Source of the DNA: Chthoniobacter flavus
Lineage (GTDB): Bacteria > Verrucomicrobiota > Verrucomicrobiia > Chthoniobacterales > Chthoniobacteraceae
Length of the DNA stretch: 64,000 nt
Direction of reading: 5' to 3'
Assembly (NCBI GenBank): GCA_945861435.1
Contig: CAMAUX010000016.1
Span: 1 to 64,000 of the forward strand
Within the stretch, counting starts at the first letter, position 1; every line of letters begins with the position of its first letter. The translations under genes were made by a program, and so were the position numbers. Shown here in pieces: positions 26,531-38,607 of the stretch. The notes below the pieces were generated by a model. It had not been told where the DNA came from, made no database searches, and saw nothing but the letters and a program-made list of their open reading frames with translations.

Positions 26531-27094
26531 ATGACCCTATTCCTCGCTGTGGACAATGGTCCCGCCGCACAGATCGTAGAGGCTTTCGGCCTCAATTGGT
26601 GGGGGTTCATCTCCCAGTGTATCAGCTTTGCGCTGGTGGCGTTCTTGCTGCAGAGGTTTGCGTACAAGCCAATCCTCGTGGTTCTTGAAGAGCGCAGGCT
26701 GAAGATCGCTGAGGGTCTCGAGAACGCCACCCAGATCAGGGCGCAGTTGGCTGACGCGCAGCGGGCGGCCGCTGACCTTTTGGCTAAGGCGGGGGCAGAT
26801 TCGCAGACGATGATCTTTGAGGCGCGCGCTGCGGCGAAGGCCTTGGCTGACCGGCAGGCCCAGCAGGCGATCGCCGAGGCGGAGCAGATTGTTGTGAAAG
26901 CGCGTCAGGCAACTGTGCTCGAGCGCGAGGCCGCCATGACTGATCTCCGCAGGGAAGTTGTTCGTCTGGTGGTTGCAACCACTGCGAAGGTGGTTGGCAA
27001 GGTGCTGACGGCCGAAGACCAGCGCCGCCTCAGTGAGGAGGCGTCCAAGGAGATCGCTTCCGAGTTTGCGTCCTCAAATTCCTTCGCTTCATGA
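26531..27094 (+). CDS. atpF: ATP synthase Fo subunit b
   Basis: A 187-residue peripheral stalk. One N-terminal membrane helix (FISQCISFALVAFLLQRFAY) precedes a long Ala/Gln/Glu-rich coiled coil (aa about 45-160). The KPILVVLEERRLKIAEGLE segment is the conserved hinge. It dimerises to hold F1 against Fo. There is one b gene rather than a b/b' pair. Its stop overlaps the atpH start in ATGA, giving translational coupling. Confidence 0.93.
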   Translation: MTLFLAVDNGPAAQIVEAFGLNWWGFISQCISFALVAFLLQRFAYKPILVVLEERRLKIAEGLENATQIRAQLADAQRAAADLLAKAGADSQTMIFEARAAAKALADRQAQQAIAEAEQIVVKARQATVLEREAAMTDLRREVVRLVVATTAKVVGKVLTAEDQRRLSEEASKEIASEFASSNSFAS

Positions 27095-27486
27095 AGATCG
27101 GTAAAGAAGCGACTAAGCTTTCCAAGGCACTACTTCGTGCCAGCATGGTGGGGGGGAAGTTGGATCTTTCACGGGCCTCCAAGGCCGTTGCTTTCGTAGC
27201 GGAGCGGAAGCCGCGCAATTATCTTGCGGCGCTCAAGCGCTATCAGCGGTTGGTGCGTCTGGAGGTTCAGAAGAGGAGCGCCGTGATTGAGAGTGCTTTC
27301 CCTCTGGATGAAGCGACGAGCAAGGCGATCGAGGCAAGCCTGCGCGCGAAATTTGGTGCGGATCTGGGTGTGGAGTTCTCCGTTGTCTCTGAATTGATTT
27401 CCGGTGTGCGTCTGCGCATCGGAAGCGATGTCTGGGAAAGCTCCGTCCGCAGCCGCTTGAGGGAACTCGCGGTCGGTCTCGCATGA
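27091..27486 (+). CDS. atpH: ATP synthase F1 subunit delta, short form
   Basis: A 131-residue OSCP/delta subunit. The C-terminal stalk-binding motif is clear ([20 protein letters not shown]). The N-terminal alpha-binding helical domain is much reduced compared with the usual 170-185 residues: only about 80 residues precede the C-terminal module. The reading frame is intact, the gene overlaps atpF by 4 bp and no frameshift is visible, so this is a short form rather than a pseudogene. Confidence 0.85.
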   Translation: MKIGKEATKLSKALLRASMVGGKLDLSRASKAVAFVAERKPRNYLAALKRYQRLVRLEVQKRSAVIESAFPLDEATSKAIEASLRAKFGADLGVEFSVVSELISGVRLRIGSDVWESSVRSRLRELAVGLA

Positions 27487-27529
27487 TTTCAGAACCTATT
27501 TTCCACCTCCTTTTTACACTCCTATTTCC

Positions 27530-29056
27530 ATGAGCAATATTCTTCAGGAACTCGAACAGCAGATCAGCGGTTTTCAGGCCAAGGCCTCTAAGTCTAACGT
27601 CGGTGTCGTGCGAGAGGTTGGCGACGGCGTTGTGAAGATCGAGGGGCTCAGTGACGTGATGCTCAATGAGCTTGTGGAGTTTCCCGGTGGTGTCTTCGGC
27701 ATCGCTTTGAACCTTGAGGAGTCTGAGGTGGGGGCAATTCTGATTGGCGACGACAAGGCCGTGGTCGAGGGCACTGAGGTGAAGACCACGGGGCGGCTTC
27801 TTTCGGTGCCGGTAGGCAAGGAACTTCTCGGTCGTGTGGTGAACACTCTGGGTGAACCGATCGACGGCAAGGGAGCGGTCAAAGCCACCGCCACTTATCC
27901 GATGGAGAAGATCGCGCCCGGGATCATCAAGCGCAAGTCAGTGAGCCAGCCGGTGCAGACTGGGATCATGGCAATTGACGCGATGATTCCAATTGGGCGC
28001 GGTCAGCGTGAGCTGATCATCGGCGACCGTGCGACGGGGAAGACGACGATTGCGATCGATACGATCATCAACCAGGCCCGGATCAACAAGGCCAGCGAGG
28101 GCAAGCCTGGGTTCCGCCCGCTCTATTGCATTTACGTGACGGTGGGGCAGAAGAACGCGAACGTGGCCCGCACAATGGCCGTCCTTGAGGCGGCGGGAGC
28201 CCTTCCTTACACGATCGTTGTCAGCGCTTCGGCTTCGGATCCCGCAAGCAGCCAATACTTTGCACCGTTTGCGGGATGCGCGATGGGCGAGTGGTTCATG
28301 GACAACGGAATGGATGCGTTGATTGTGTACGACGATCTTTCCAAGCATGCGGTGGCATACCGGCAGGTTTCGCTGCTGCTCAAGCGTCCCTCGGGTCGCG
28401 AGGCTTATCCCGGCGACGTTTTTTACCTCCACTCGCGTCTGTTGGAGCGGAGTGCCCGTGTGAACGAGGGGAACGGGAACGGCTCGCTGACGGCTCTGCC
28501 GATCATTGAGACGCAGGCCGGCGATGTTTCAGCCTACATCCCGACCAACGTGATTTCGATCACCGACGGGCAGATCTATCTTGAGACTGACCTGTTCTAC
28601 CAGGGGGTCCGGCCCGCTGTCTCGGTCGGTCTCTCGGTGAGCCGAGTGGGAAGCGCAGCACAGATCAAGGCGATGAAGCAGGTGGCAGGCAGGATCAAGG
28701 GGGACCTCGCTCAGTTCCGCGAACTGGCGGCGTTCGCACAGTTCGGCAGCGACCTTGATGCCAAGACTAAGGGGATGCTGGACCGTGGTGCTCGCATTGT
28801 GGAGCTTTTCAAACAGACCCAGTACCGCCCGCTTCCCGTGGAAGTGCAGGTGGCCACGCTCTGGGCGATGCAGAACGGGTTCCTTGATGACGTGCCAGTG
28901 GACAAGGTTCGCGACTTCCAAGACAAGCTTCAGGATTTTGTCACGACTCGGAAGGATGTGCTTCTTGGACACATTCGGGATAAGGCGGCAATCAACGACG
29001 AGATTGGGGCGGAGTTGAAGGCTGCGGTGACTGAGTTCAAGCAGAGTTACCGCTAG
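27530..29056 (+). CDS. atpA: ATP synthase F1 subunit alpha
   Basis: A 508-residue non-catalytic nucleotide-binding subunit. P-loop [34 protein letters not shown], and the alpha/beta signature near [14 protein letters not shown] with its Arg. It has the normal length. It is 43 bp after atpH and 6 bp before atpG. Confidence 0.97.
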   Translation: MSNILQELEQQISGFQAKASKSNVGVVREVGDGVVKIEGLSDVMLNELVEFPGGVFGIALNLEESEVGAILIGDDKAVVEGTEVKTTGRLLSVPVGKELLGRVVNTLGEPIDGKGAVKATATYPMEKIAPGIIKRKSVSQPVQTGIMAIDAMIPIGRGQRELIIGDRATGKTTIAIDTIINQARINKASEGKPGFRPLYCIYVTVGQKNANVARTMAVLEAAGALPYTIVVSASASDPASSQYFAPFAGCAMGEWFMDNGMDALIVYDDLSKHAVAYRQVSLLLKRPSGREAYPGDVFYLHSRLLERSARVNEGNGNGSLTALPIIETQAGDVSAYIPTNVISITDGQIYLETDLFYQGVRPAVSVGLSVSRVGSAAQIKAMKQVAGRIKGDLAQFRELAAFAQFGSDLDAKTKGMLDRGARIVELFKQTQYRPLPVEVQVATLWAMQNGFLDDVPVDKVRDFQDKLQDFVTTRKDVLLGHIRDKAAINDEIGAELKAAVTEFKQSYR

Positions 29057-29062
29057 GCTGTC

Positions 29063-31397
<2,335 letters not shown>

Positions 31398-31451
31398 GGA
31401 TCTGCGGTCCTCTCGAAATTAATCGCACAGTAACACTGTCACCGCTCCTCC

Positions 31452-31865
31452 ATGGCAACGCTTCGTTTGGAAATCGTCACCCCTGAAGGTCGCGCTTATA
31501 GTGACGACGTAGAGATGGTCGTTCTGCCCGCCGTGGAGGGAGAGATGGGCGTGCTGCCGATGCATGTCCCGTTCATGACCCAGATCAAGCCGGGCGAACT
31601 CGTGGTGCGCAAGGGGGGCGATACGCTTCATCTTGCGGTGGGAGATGGGTTCGTGGAGGTAACCCAAACGCAGGTGAACGTCCTTGCAGACATGGCCATT
31701 GAAGAGAAGGCGATCGACGAGGGGGCGGTGGAGGCTGCGGTCCAGCGTGCACGTGAGGCTCTGGCTCGCAAAGACCTTGGCAGTGAGGAGTCGGCGGCGG
31801 TGGAAGCTTCCCTTGCAAGGTCGCTGGTTCAACTGCAGTTGAAGCGGCGCCGCAAGCACGGCTAG
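31452..31865 (+). CDS. atpC: ATP synthase F1 subunit epsilon
   Basis: A 137-residue subunit: an N-terminal beta-sandwich (LRLEIVTPEGRAYSDDVEMV, with GEMGVLPMHVPFMT) and a C-terminal helical hairpin (about aa 88-137: AVEAAVQRAREALARKDLGS). It links gamma to the c-ring and can inhibit ATP hydrolysis. It is the last gene of the operon. A 159-bp gap without a clear terminator follows. Confidence 0.95.
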   Translation: MATLRLEIVTPEGRAYSDDVEMVVLPAVEGEMGVLPMHVPFMTQIKPGELVVRKGGDTLHLAVGDGFVEVTQTQVNVLADMAIEEKAIDEGAVEAAVQRAREALARKDLGSEESAAVEASLARSLVQLQLKRRRKHG

Positions 31866-32024
31866 TGGGCGTTGTATCGTGGGTGATGGTAGTTTGCGCC
31901 TTTGACGGAACTTCGTACGTTTGGGCGGAACTCGCTCAATGGGTGCTTCGTTTTTGGCGGGGGGTATGAGGGTTTGGGATTCCATGGTTGTCAGCTTCGA
32001 CAATCGGCATAGCGTGGGCGGAGA

Positions 32025-33857
32025 GTGAGTTGGATTGTTCCACTGCTGGTGAGTGCGGCGATCGTCCTGATCGAGACCCTGATCGGCGGTACGCGTTTGG
32101 TGTTCAGCTTGCCTGCGTACGCGGTGCTTGCGGCCGCGGGCTTCGCTGCAGCCTTTGACGGGCGAGTGACTCAGAGGCCATCCCGGATTTGCTTTGTCAC
32201 AACGGTTGCTGTTTTTGCTTACCTCCTAGTGCGGGCTTGGAGTTCGCCGGTGGCGCATCTTGCGCGTGCGGACGTTTACTCGATGCTTGCGTGCATCTTG
32301 GGGTATGCGTTGGCCTCCTTCCGGCTATGTGAGCCTCGTGCGCGCGGGGTGGTTCTTTGGGCAATTTTCGCGCTCGCCGTGGCGGAGGTGCTCATTGGTT
32401 TGCGACAGTTCAGCGTGGGAGACAACTGGATGCCGTTCGGATTTATTCGGGCGGACTACCAGCGCAGGGCGAGTGGTACGCTCATCAGTTCCATCCATCT
32501 TGCCGGGTATCTGGAGGTGGTGGGTTTGTTTGCGCTTTCGATGGCGTTCTGGAGTCGATGGAGGCTCTGGACGCGTTGGGCTGCGGGTTATGTGAGCGTC
32601 CTGTGCTATTTGGGGGTGGTTATTACTGGGAGTCGCGGAGGCTACGTGAGCGCGCTTGTGGGGCTTGCGGCGCTTGCGGTGATGGGGTTGTGGGTTTTGG
32701 GGAGGACGCAGCCGGAGTTTCTCTGGCGGCGGGCTGTCTTTGGGCTGGCTCTAGTGGTTGCTGCTGCTGCGCTGGTTTGGACGTTCATGCGTGGCAGCCC
32801 GATGCTGCGCGAGCGGGTGGCTTTGCTCAGCGCCCAGTTCGAGCCCGACAAGCTCGATGTGCGCGTGTACAACTGGCAGGCCGCATTGGATCAGGCGCGT
32901 CTCTCGCCATGGACCGGTACTGGGGCGGGGACGCACCTTTACTTTGGGAGATACTTTCGGCGCGCTCCTCTGCAGCACGACCCAGAGCACGCGCACAGCG
33001 ACTTTTTGGAATTGCTGGCTGAGTACGGCTGCATTGGATTGGCCGGGATGCTGCTCTTGGTGATTGTGCATCTTGCGCGCGGGCTGGAGACCGTGAGTAA
33101 GATCGTTGCGGAGACGAGAGGGGCGTCTGGTATCCGGAGCGACACACTGGCGGTGACCGTGGGGGCGCTTGCTGCGATGGCTGCATATGCGGCGCACTCC
33201 CTAGTGGACTTCAACCTGCACATACCTGGGCACGCCTTGCTTTTTTCGGTCATTTTCGGATGGCTCGCTGGCGGGCGTTGCTCTGAGGTCGACGGGCGCC
33301 GGTTTTGGTTTGGGGGCGTAGAGAGTTTGGGGCGTTGGATTCCCGCCGTGTGTGCGCTGGCGGTTGTTGTTGTGGTTCTTCCGAGATGGCTCGAAGCGTA
33401 TTGGGCTGAGAAAGCCCGCGTGGCATTGAGGAACCGAGAGTTTGCCAGAACGGTGGAGATGGGAAGGCGTGCTCTGGAGTGGGGGCCCCTGAATCCGGAC
33501 GTGCATTTTTACCTCGGGGAGGCGTGCCGAGCACAGGCGGGTGGGACGGCCCTTGTTGCTTTGAGGAGCCAACTTTTTGGGCAGTCTGTGGAGGCTTATC
33601 AGAAGTCGCTTGCCGAGTTCGTTCAAAACGAGAATGCGTGGGCGCGCTTGGGTCAGGCTCTGGACGGGCTGGGACGCTTTGAGGACGCGGATGGTGCATA
33701 TCGGCGTGCTCTGGAGTTGGATCCCCTGCTGGGGGTCCTGCACTTGTACTATTCGAAACATCTGGAAGCGCGCGGGAACGTGGAGGATGCGCTGAGGGTC
33801 AGGGAGAGGGGGTTGCGGTTGAAGGCGGGTGGCGAGGGTATGGGCGGTGTCGAATAA
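32025..33857 (+). CDS. O-antigen ligase/polymerase-like membrane protein with C-terminal TPRs
   Basis: A 610-residue protein. Around ten membrane helices (aa 1-430) are followed by about 180 soluble residues with TPR-like repeats (NPDVHFYLGEACRAQAG; NAWARLGQALDGLGRFEDAD; HLYYSKHLEARGNVEDAL). The Wzy_C-type periplasmic loop has a conserved-looking SRGGYVSALVG and EHAHSDFLELLAEYGCIGL. The latter's His is typical of WaaL/PglL glycan ligases. It may join polysaccharide to lipid A or protein. GTG start, with GGCGGAGA about 5 nt upstream. No other polysaccharide genes are next to it; the downstream neighbour is a secreted protein of unknown function. Confidence 0.8.
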   Translation: MSWIVPLLVSAAIVLIETLIGGTRLVFSLPAYAVLAAAGFAAAFDGRVTQRPSRICFVTTVAVFAYLLVRAWSSPVAHLARADVYSMLACILGYALASFRLCEPRARGVVLWAIFALAVAEVLIGLRQFSVGDNWMPFGFIRADYQRRASGTLISSIHLAGYLEVVGLFALSMAFWSRWRLWTRWAAGYVSVLCYLGVVITGSRGGYVSALVGLAALAVMGLWVLGRTQPEFLWRRAVFGLALVVAAAALVWTFMRGSPMLRERVALLSAQFEPDKLDVRVYNWQAALDQARLSPWTGTGAGTHLYFGRYFRRAPLQHDPEHAHSDFLELLAEYGCIGLAGMLLLVIVHLARGLETVSKIVAETRGASGIRSDTLAVTVGALAAMAAYAAHSLVDFNLHIPGHALLFSVIFGWLAGGRCSEVDGRRFWFGGVESLGRWIPAVCALAVVVVVLPRWLEAYWAEKARVALRNREFARTVEMGRRALEWGPLNPDVHFYLGEACRAQAGGTALVALRSQLFGQSVEAYQKSLAEFVQNENAWARLGQALDGLGRFEDADGAYRRALELDPLLGVLHLYYSKHLEARGNVEDALRVRERGLRLKAGGEGMGGVE

Positions 33858-34005
33858 AAACTTCCTCAAAAGCGTTGTTTTAGGGTGGAGTTTGGGGGTA
33901 TTTTTTGGGGGTCACATGGCGCTCTGTGTTTGACGCCAAGGCTGAATTTCCCCCATGAACTGCCGGACGCTTCTTTTTTCGTTTGTGAAAGAACTGTTGT
34001 TGCCC

Positions 34006-36621
34006 ATGCGATGCGCTGCTGCTTGGGCTCTTTGCGCGGTGGTTTTTTTAGCGCCGATGGCTTCCCGTGGTTGGGCGAGTGCTGAAAGTGGCCGTCAGGC
34101 GATCGACCTGCAGTTGAAGGCGTTTGCGGATAAGACGGGAGTCAAGGTGACGACCACGCTTACCGCGACAGCGGCGGACCTCACTGCGGCGATTACCGCA
34201 ATCCTTCTGGCCGGAACGCCTCTCAGCCCTGCAGATCTTGCTGAGGGTGCCCTGTTGTCCGTGAACGGGGCCTATCGCAAAGACAAGGACATTGTGGTGG
34301 CGAGCCTTGTGAAGGCGGCAATTTCGGCATCCTTCCCCGACGATCCGGCGGTGGTTCGTGCGGTGGTGGAGCGAACGACTGCCGTGAATTTTTCGCAGAG
34401 AGATCCGGTGTTTCCTGAGTTTGCGTCGAAAGCTGAGTTGAGTGTGTCGGACGGGAAGCCCAACGCAATCGCCGCGGCGCTTGCTGTCGCCGGACCTGGG
34501 GTTGGTGCGGAGATTGCGGCTGGATCGTTCAATGCGATTCTCGGGCCGGGCGTGCAGGGGGTGTCTGCATCGATTGGAAAGACGGCCCCCAACCGTGGCC
34601 GTCTTCTTGAGTTTGCGAAGAGTTCGATTAAGTCCGTTGGTATCGGTACTCAGAATGTGAAGGGGTTTATCAGCGGCGTTTTCGTCACGAGCGACACTCT
34701 GGCCCTTCAGGGTGGGGGGGCTTTGGCATCCCGTTCGGACAAGGAGAGTTTCGGTTTGGAATTGGCAGAACTTGTGAGTGCCAACCCGGTTGCCGCGGGT
34801 GAGGTGGTGGGTGGTTTAGCTTCGATGCTGGCCGATACGGAGATCGGACCAACGCTCTATAACGCGATCAACAACAGGCCCAAACTTCAGCCGGCTGTGG
34901 CGTACATGGTGGCGGCATCTGCAAGCGAGTATGGCGGAGGAAAGTTTGCGCTCGCGAAAGAGATTGCCGGGAGGATTGGAATCACGCCGACGCGGATCGC
35001 TACTCTTGGTTCGGTGGCCGCCGGAATGATTCGGACTTTGCCGAGCGATAGCGGTGCCGTGGTGGACGTACTTGGGGAGATTTATGCGGCGGCTGCGACG
35101 CCGAATTCTTCCGGCATCCCGGTTGAATTGACTGAGTTGCAGCTTCAGGAATTTGCGAGGGCTGCGATGACTGGGAATGGGGTGAACGCGGCTGATGCAG
35201 AAGGGGAGGCAGCGAAAGCGGGATATGTGGCGTCGTTTGTGGGGAACAAGGTGTTGAATCTTCCGGCGACTCCGAAGTCCACCGATTTGACCCGCATGAC
35301 TGACCTTGGAAAGGTGATGATGACGGCAGTGCTGGCGAGCAACCCGGAGGGTTCGGGGCAGATTGCCAAGGGGATTGCTACGTTGTTGCGTTCCTCGTCC
35401 AAGCTGAACGATGCGACGGCGGTGCTGAATCTGTCGAAGGGATTGGTGGCGACGGTGTCTGCCGACCAACTGGCGGTTGGGTCGATCAGTGCGGAGATGG
35501 CAGCACTGTTGCCGGTGCCGAGGATTGCGGCTCCGACTGATGTGGACCCGACTGCCACGGTTGAGGATGCGGCCGCGAAACTGGAGGGAATTTTGAGTTT
35601 TTCAACGGAGATTGCGAAATCGGCACCCAAAGCGGTGACGGGATTGGCCTTTAAAATGGCTGGCTTGGCGGATGTGCCGGAGACGTTTGCCGCATCGCTG
35701 GCATTGAGACTCTCGGCTCAGGTTGGTGCGGTCGCTGTGGGTTCTGCACTAGCCAACCCGGATCTTTCCGGGGAGGTGGTGCGGCGGGTCATTGGGGCGG
35801 TGGGCTCGGATGGAAAGAGTCCCTTTGCTGTACAGGCCACGACTATCGCCTCTTCGGTCGCGAAGGCGGTGTCGATTGAGGAGACAGCGGATATTGCGGC
35901 GTCGGTGGGTTCGCTATTGTCGGTAAGTGGGGCGGTGAATCTAAGTCAGGCGGTTCCCCTTGCGACGGCGCTTGCGCAGAGCATCAATACGAAGCTCATA
36001 CCGGTCGCCTTGCAGGTGCGTTCCTGGCAGGATCAAACATGGAATCGTGCTGATGAGTTGGGTGAGTTGGCTGCGGTGATGGTTAATGCGGTGCTGAATA
36101 AGTCGGTGCGGGGATCGGACGGGCTCTCGCCGACGGAGAGGGATTTAATCATCGGGATTGGCAAGGCGATCATTGGAGTGCTGTCTGTGAAGCAGGGCAT
36201 TCCGGGATTGACGGAGTTGGCCGATCACAGTTCACCGACGGCGGCGTCTGGGACTTCTGTCGCCACGCCTGCGGTCGCGTACATCGTGGGATCCATCGCT
36301 CAGACCATCAGTTACAGCAGCGTGCTGACCACCGCGCAGAAGAGTTTTCTTCTTTCGAATTCGGCTGTGGTCTCCGGGGTGACGGTGGAGAAGGCGCTTG
36401 CGGATTTTGTGGCGGGTAGATTTTCGGGGGCCGTTGCGGTGAGCTATCGGAAGATGGTTGCTGATGCTTTTGCTGATGTGCGTGCTGCGGGGCTTGGCAA
36501 TTTGGTGGCAGGGGATCGCAAGATCGGAGCGGGCGGGGTGAAGGAGGCCGATTCGGTGCTCACGGGCAAGTACGAGGTGGGATCGGTTAACGATCCGGAA
36601 ACGCAGTACACGAACCGCTAA
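34006..36621 (+). CDS. Large secreted Ala/Val/Gly/Ser-rich protein of unknown function
   Basis: Function not recognised. About 871 residues with a signal peptide (MRCAAAWALCAVVFLAPMAS, cleavage near GWASA). The rest is almost entirely short amphipathic stretches such as AADLTAAITAILLAG, AVAYMVAASASEYGGGKFAL and ATTIASSVAKAVSIEETADI. These suggest an alpha-helical repeat or solenoid-like, periplasmic or cell-surface protein. There are no cysteine pairs, zinc sites or further membrane helices. The C-terminus (GSVNDPETQYTNR) lacks an outer-membrane barrel or sorting motif. MNCRTL at 33955 is an alternative start that would push the hydrophobic core inward. It follows the O-antigen-ligase-like gene after 148 bp. 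Confidence 0.75.
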   Translation: MRCAAAWALCAVVFLAPMASRGWASAESGRQAIDLQLKAFADKTGVKVTTTLTATAADLTAAITAILLAGTPLSPADLAEGALLSVNGAYRKDKDIVVASLVKAAISASFPDDPAVVRAVVERTTAVNFSQRDPVFPEFASKAELSVSDGKPNAIAAALAVAGPGVGAEIAAGSFNAILGPGVQGVSASIGKTAPNRGRLLEFAKSSIKSVGIGTQNVKGFISGVFVTSDTLALQGGGALASRSDKESFGLELAELVSANPVAAGEVVGGLASMLADTEIGPTLYNAINNRPKLQPAVAYMVAASASEYGGGKFALAKEIAGRIGITPTRIATLGSVAAGMIRTLPSDSGAVVDVLGEIYAAAATPNSSGIPVELTELQLQEFARAAMTGNGVNAADAEGEAAKAGYVASFVGNKVLNLPATPKSTDLTRMTDLGKVMMTAVLASNPEGSGQIAKGIATLLRSSSKLNDATAVLNLSKGLVATVSADQLAVGSISAEMAALLPVPRIAAPTDVDPTATVEDAAAKLEGILSFSTEIAKSAPKAVTGLAFKMAGLADVPETFAASLALRLSAQVGAVAVGSALANPDLSGEVVRRVIGAVGSDGKSPFAVQATTIASSVAKAVSIEETADIAASVGSLLSVSGAVNLSQAVPLATALAQSINTKLIPVALQVRSWQDQTWNRADELGELAAVMVNAVLNKSVRGSDGLSPTERDLIIGIGKAIIGVLSVKQGIPGLTELADHSSPTAASGTSVATPAVAYIVGSIAQTISYSSVLTTAQKSFLLSNSAVVSGVTVEKALADFVAGRFSGAVAVSYRKMVADAFADVRAAGLGNLVAGDRKIGAGGVKEADSVLTGKYEVGSVNDPETQYTNR

Positions 36622-36697
36622 TCCGACGAGTCTTCTTCGATCGGTGGTTTTGTCTCTTGCTGGGCGAGGTCCGGGTGGGGGAAGGTTGTGTAATCCG

Positions 36698-37849
36698 ATG
36701 AAGACCCGGCTCGAGTTTGAAGATTTAGAGCGGGCCCGGTTGCATCCTTGCGCCCAGTTCTCTGCTGTGTCCGTGGGTCGCCGGTACATGGAGCCGAGAC
36801 ACCCGGTGAGGAGTGAGTACGAGCGGGACAGGGCGAGGGTGATTCACTCGCGCGCGTTCAGGCGGTTGGAGGGTAAGACTCAGGTTTTTCTGAGTGGGAC
36901 AGGGGACCACTTGCGCACACGGCTGACGCACACGATGGAGGTTGCGTCCATCAGCCGGACCATTGCTCGCGGGCTTGGCCTCAATGAGGATCTGACTGAG
37001 GCGATCGCGCTGGCGCATGATCTTGGGCACTCCCCCTTCGGTCATTCTGGGGAGAAGACGCTGGATGAATTGATGAGAGGGCAGGGCGGGTTCGATCACA
37101 ACGTGCAAAGCTTGCGAGTGGTGGAAGTCATCGAGCAGAAGTATCCCCGCTTCCAGGGGCTGAACCTCACATGGGAGGTTCGTGAGGGGCTGCGCAAGCA
37201 TGTGCGCTCGCAGGAGCGACCTGCCTTCCAAGAAACTCCTGCGGAGACATTTGAGTCGGCATCATTGGAAGCGCAGGTGGCCAATCTCGCGGATGAGATC
37301 ACCTATTACAGCCACGATATGGACGATGGGCTGGACTTTGCGCTGATTACTCCGGACCAGCTCGCGAAGCAGGAGGTGTGGATGGAAAGCTTCGAAAAGG
37401 TGAATAGAGACTTTACGAATCTGGATGGGCGCGAGAGGGACAGCTATGTGATTCGGTGCATCATCGACCGTCAGGTGCAGGACGTGATTGCTTCAAGTAA
37501 TGCCGCTATTGAGGCGAAGGGTGTGGGGAGTGCTGACGATGTTCGGCGTCAGCCGCGTGCGCTGATCTGTTACAGCGAGGGGTTGCAGCGCGCGAACCGG
37601 GATCTGCGCAGGTTTTTGTACCAGAATCTGTATTTTCACCCGAAGGTTGCCGGGCGTAATCAGCGGGCTTGTGAGCTGCTACGGCGCGTGTTTGAGGCGT
37701 ATCTGGAGAAGCCGGAGTTGCTGGGTGTTGCGTCAGCGCGTCGGGTGGAGGAGGAGGGGCTGTACCGTACGGTATGCGATTATGTTTCGGGGATGACCGA
37801 CAGGTACCTTGTTGATGAACATGAACGGCTGTGCGCGGGTGCCCGGTGA
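36698..37849 (+). CDS. dgt: Deoxyguanosinetriphosphate triphosphohydrolase-like HD protein
   Basis: About 383 residues. The HD phosphohydrolase metal site is visible: H78 in THTMEVASISRTIA, H107-D108 in LAHDLGHSPFGHSGE, and a later Asp in VANLADEITYYSHDMDD. VIHSRAFRRLEGKTQVF is the substrate-side signature of the dGTPase family. It hydrolyses dNTPs to deoxynucleosides and triphosphate and adjusts dNTP pools. The length fits the shorter type 2 class rather than E. coli Dgt (about 505 aa). The internal ATG is preferred because family similarity begins near HPCAQFS. Confidence 0.9.
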   Translation: MKTRLEFEDLERARLHPCAQFSAVSVGRRYMEPRHPVRSEYERDRARVIHSRAFRRLEGKTQVFLSGTGDHLRTRLTHTMEVASISRTIARGLGLNEDLTEAIALAHDLGHSPFGHSGEKTLDELMRGQGGFDHNVQSLRVVEVIEQKYPRFQGLNLTWEVREGLRKHVRSQERPAFQETPAETFESASLEAQVANLADEITYYSHDMDDGLDFALITPDQLAKQEVWMESFEKVNRDFTNLDGRERDSYVIRCIIDRQVQDVIASSNAAIEAKGVGSADDVRRQPRALICYSEGLQRANRDLRRFLYQNLYFHPKVAGRNQRACELLRRVFEAYLEKPELLGVASARRVEEEGLYRTVCDYVSGMTDRYLVDEHERLCAGAR

Positions 37850-37905
37850 AAAGCTCGCTGACGACGGCGGGCCTTTGGGTGATTTGAGTTGGTGTCTGTG
37901 GGCGT

Positions 37906-38607
37906 TCAGGCGGATTCCGTTTTCAGTAGTCTGAGGAGTAGATTCAGCCGCTGGATTGGATGGGTTTCCTCCAAGATTTGCTGGCGGTGACCCGGGTGTT
38001 GGAGGAGGTGGTGTGCGAGGAAGTCGCCGACAGCCTCCGGCGAAGCGAGTTGTGCGAGTTGATGGTCGAAGTGGTCCGCTACAGGGAAGCCTGCTGCACG
38101 CAACTGGGTGCAGAGGTTGAGGAGCTTGGCGTTGAGTTCCTGAATTTCATCCTCGTTGGCTGGCTGGGAAAGAAGGGTGCGGAGTTCGGCGATACGGAAC
38201 GGGGACTCTTGGGGGAAGCAGGTGAACGAGACGCGTGCGAGGCCTTGAAGGATGAGGTTGGAGGTGCCGTCGTCCATGGTGATGCAGGCTCGGATGACGC
38301 CGAGGCCCGCGGTGTGGAGGAAGTCGTCGGTGGTGCGGGCTTCGTCGAGGCCGGGCTTGATTTGGGCGATGCAGAGGAGTCGGTCACCTTCCAGAGCGTG
38401 GCGCAGCATCTTGCGGTAGCGCGGTTCGAAGATGCGCAGTGGCATGAGTGCGTGGGGCAGCAGGGTGGCGCCCTGCAGTGGCATTACCGGTGCTTGTTGG
38501 AGGGAGTGCAAGGGGTGGTGGAGGAGTTTTTTCAAGCGGTTCCGACGCCATCCTAGCACATGGGTTGTCAGTGCGCGCGTGTGCAGCTTAGGCTGCGGTT
38601 CCTGCAT
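37906..38607 (-). CDS. LON substrate-binding-domain protein
   Basis: About 233 residues. The Lon N-terminal domain begins at MPLQGATLLPHALMPLRIFE, followed by PRYRKMLRHALEGDRLLCIA and GLGVIRACITMDDGTSNLIL. There is no AAA or protease domain, so it is a stand-alone LON-domain protein, a family of poorly defined role in protein quality control. The start is uncertain. ATG at 38607 overlaps the divergent neighbour's start in a shared CATG, while ATG at 38484 or a TTG between would leave only the domain. The 45 upstream residues are basic and unlike the family. Confidence 0.75.
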   Translation of the reverse strand: MQEPQPKLHTRALTTHVLGWRRNRLKKLLHHPLHSLQQAPVMPLQGATLLPHALMPLRIFEPRYRKMLRHALEGDRLLCIAQIKPGLDEARTTDDFLHTAGLGVIRACITMDDGTSNLILQGLARVSFTCFPQESPFRIAELRTLLSQPANEDEIQELNAKLLNLCTQLRAAGFPVADHFDHQLAQLASPEAVGDFLAHHLLQHPGHRQQILEETHPIQRLNLLLRLLKTESA

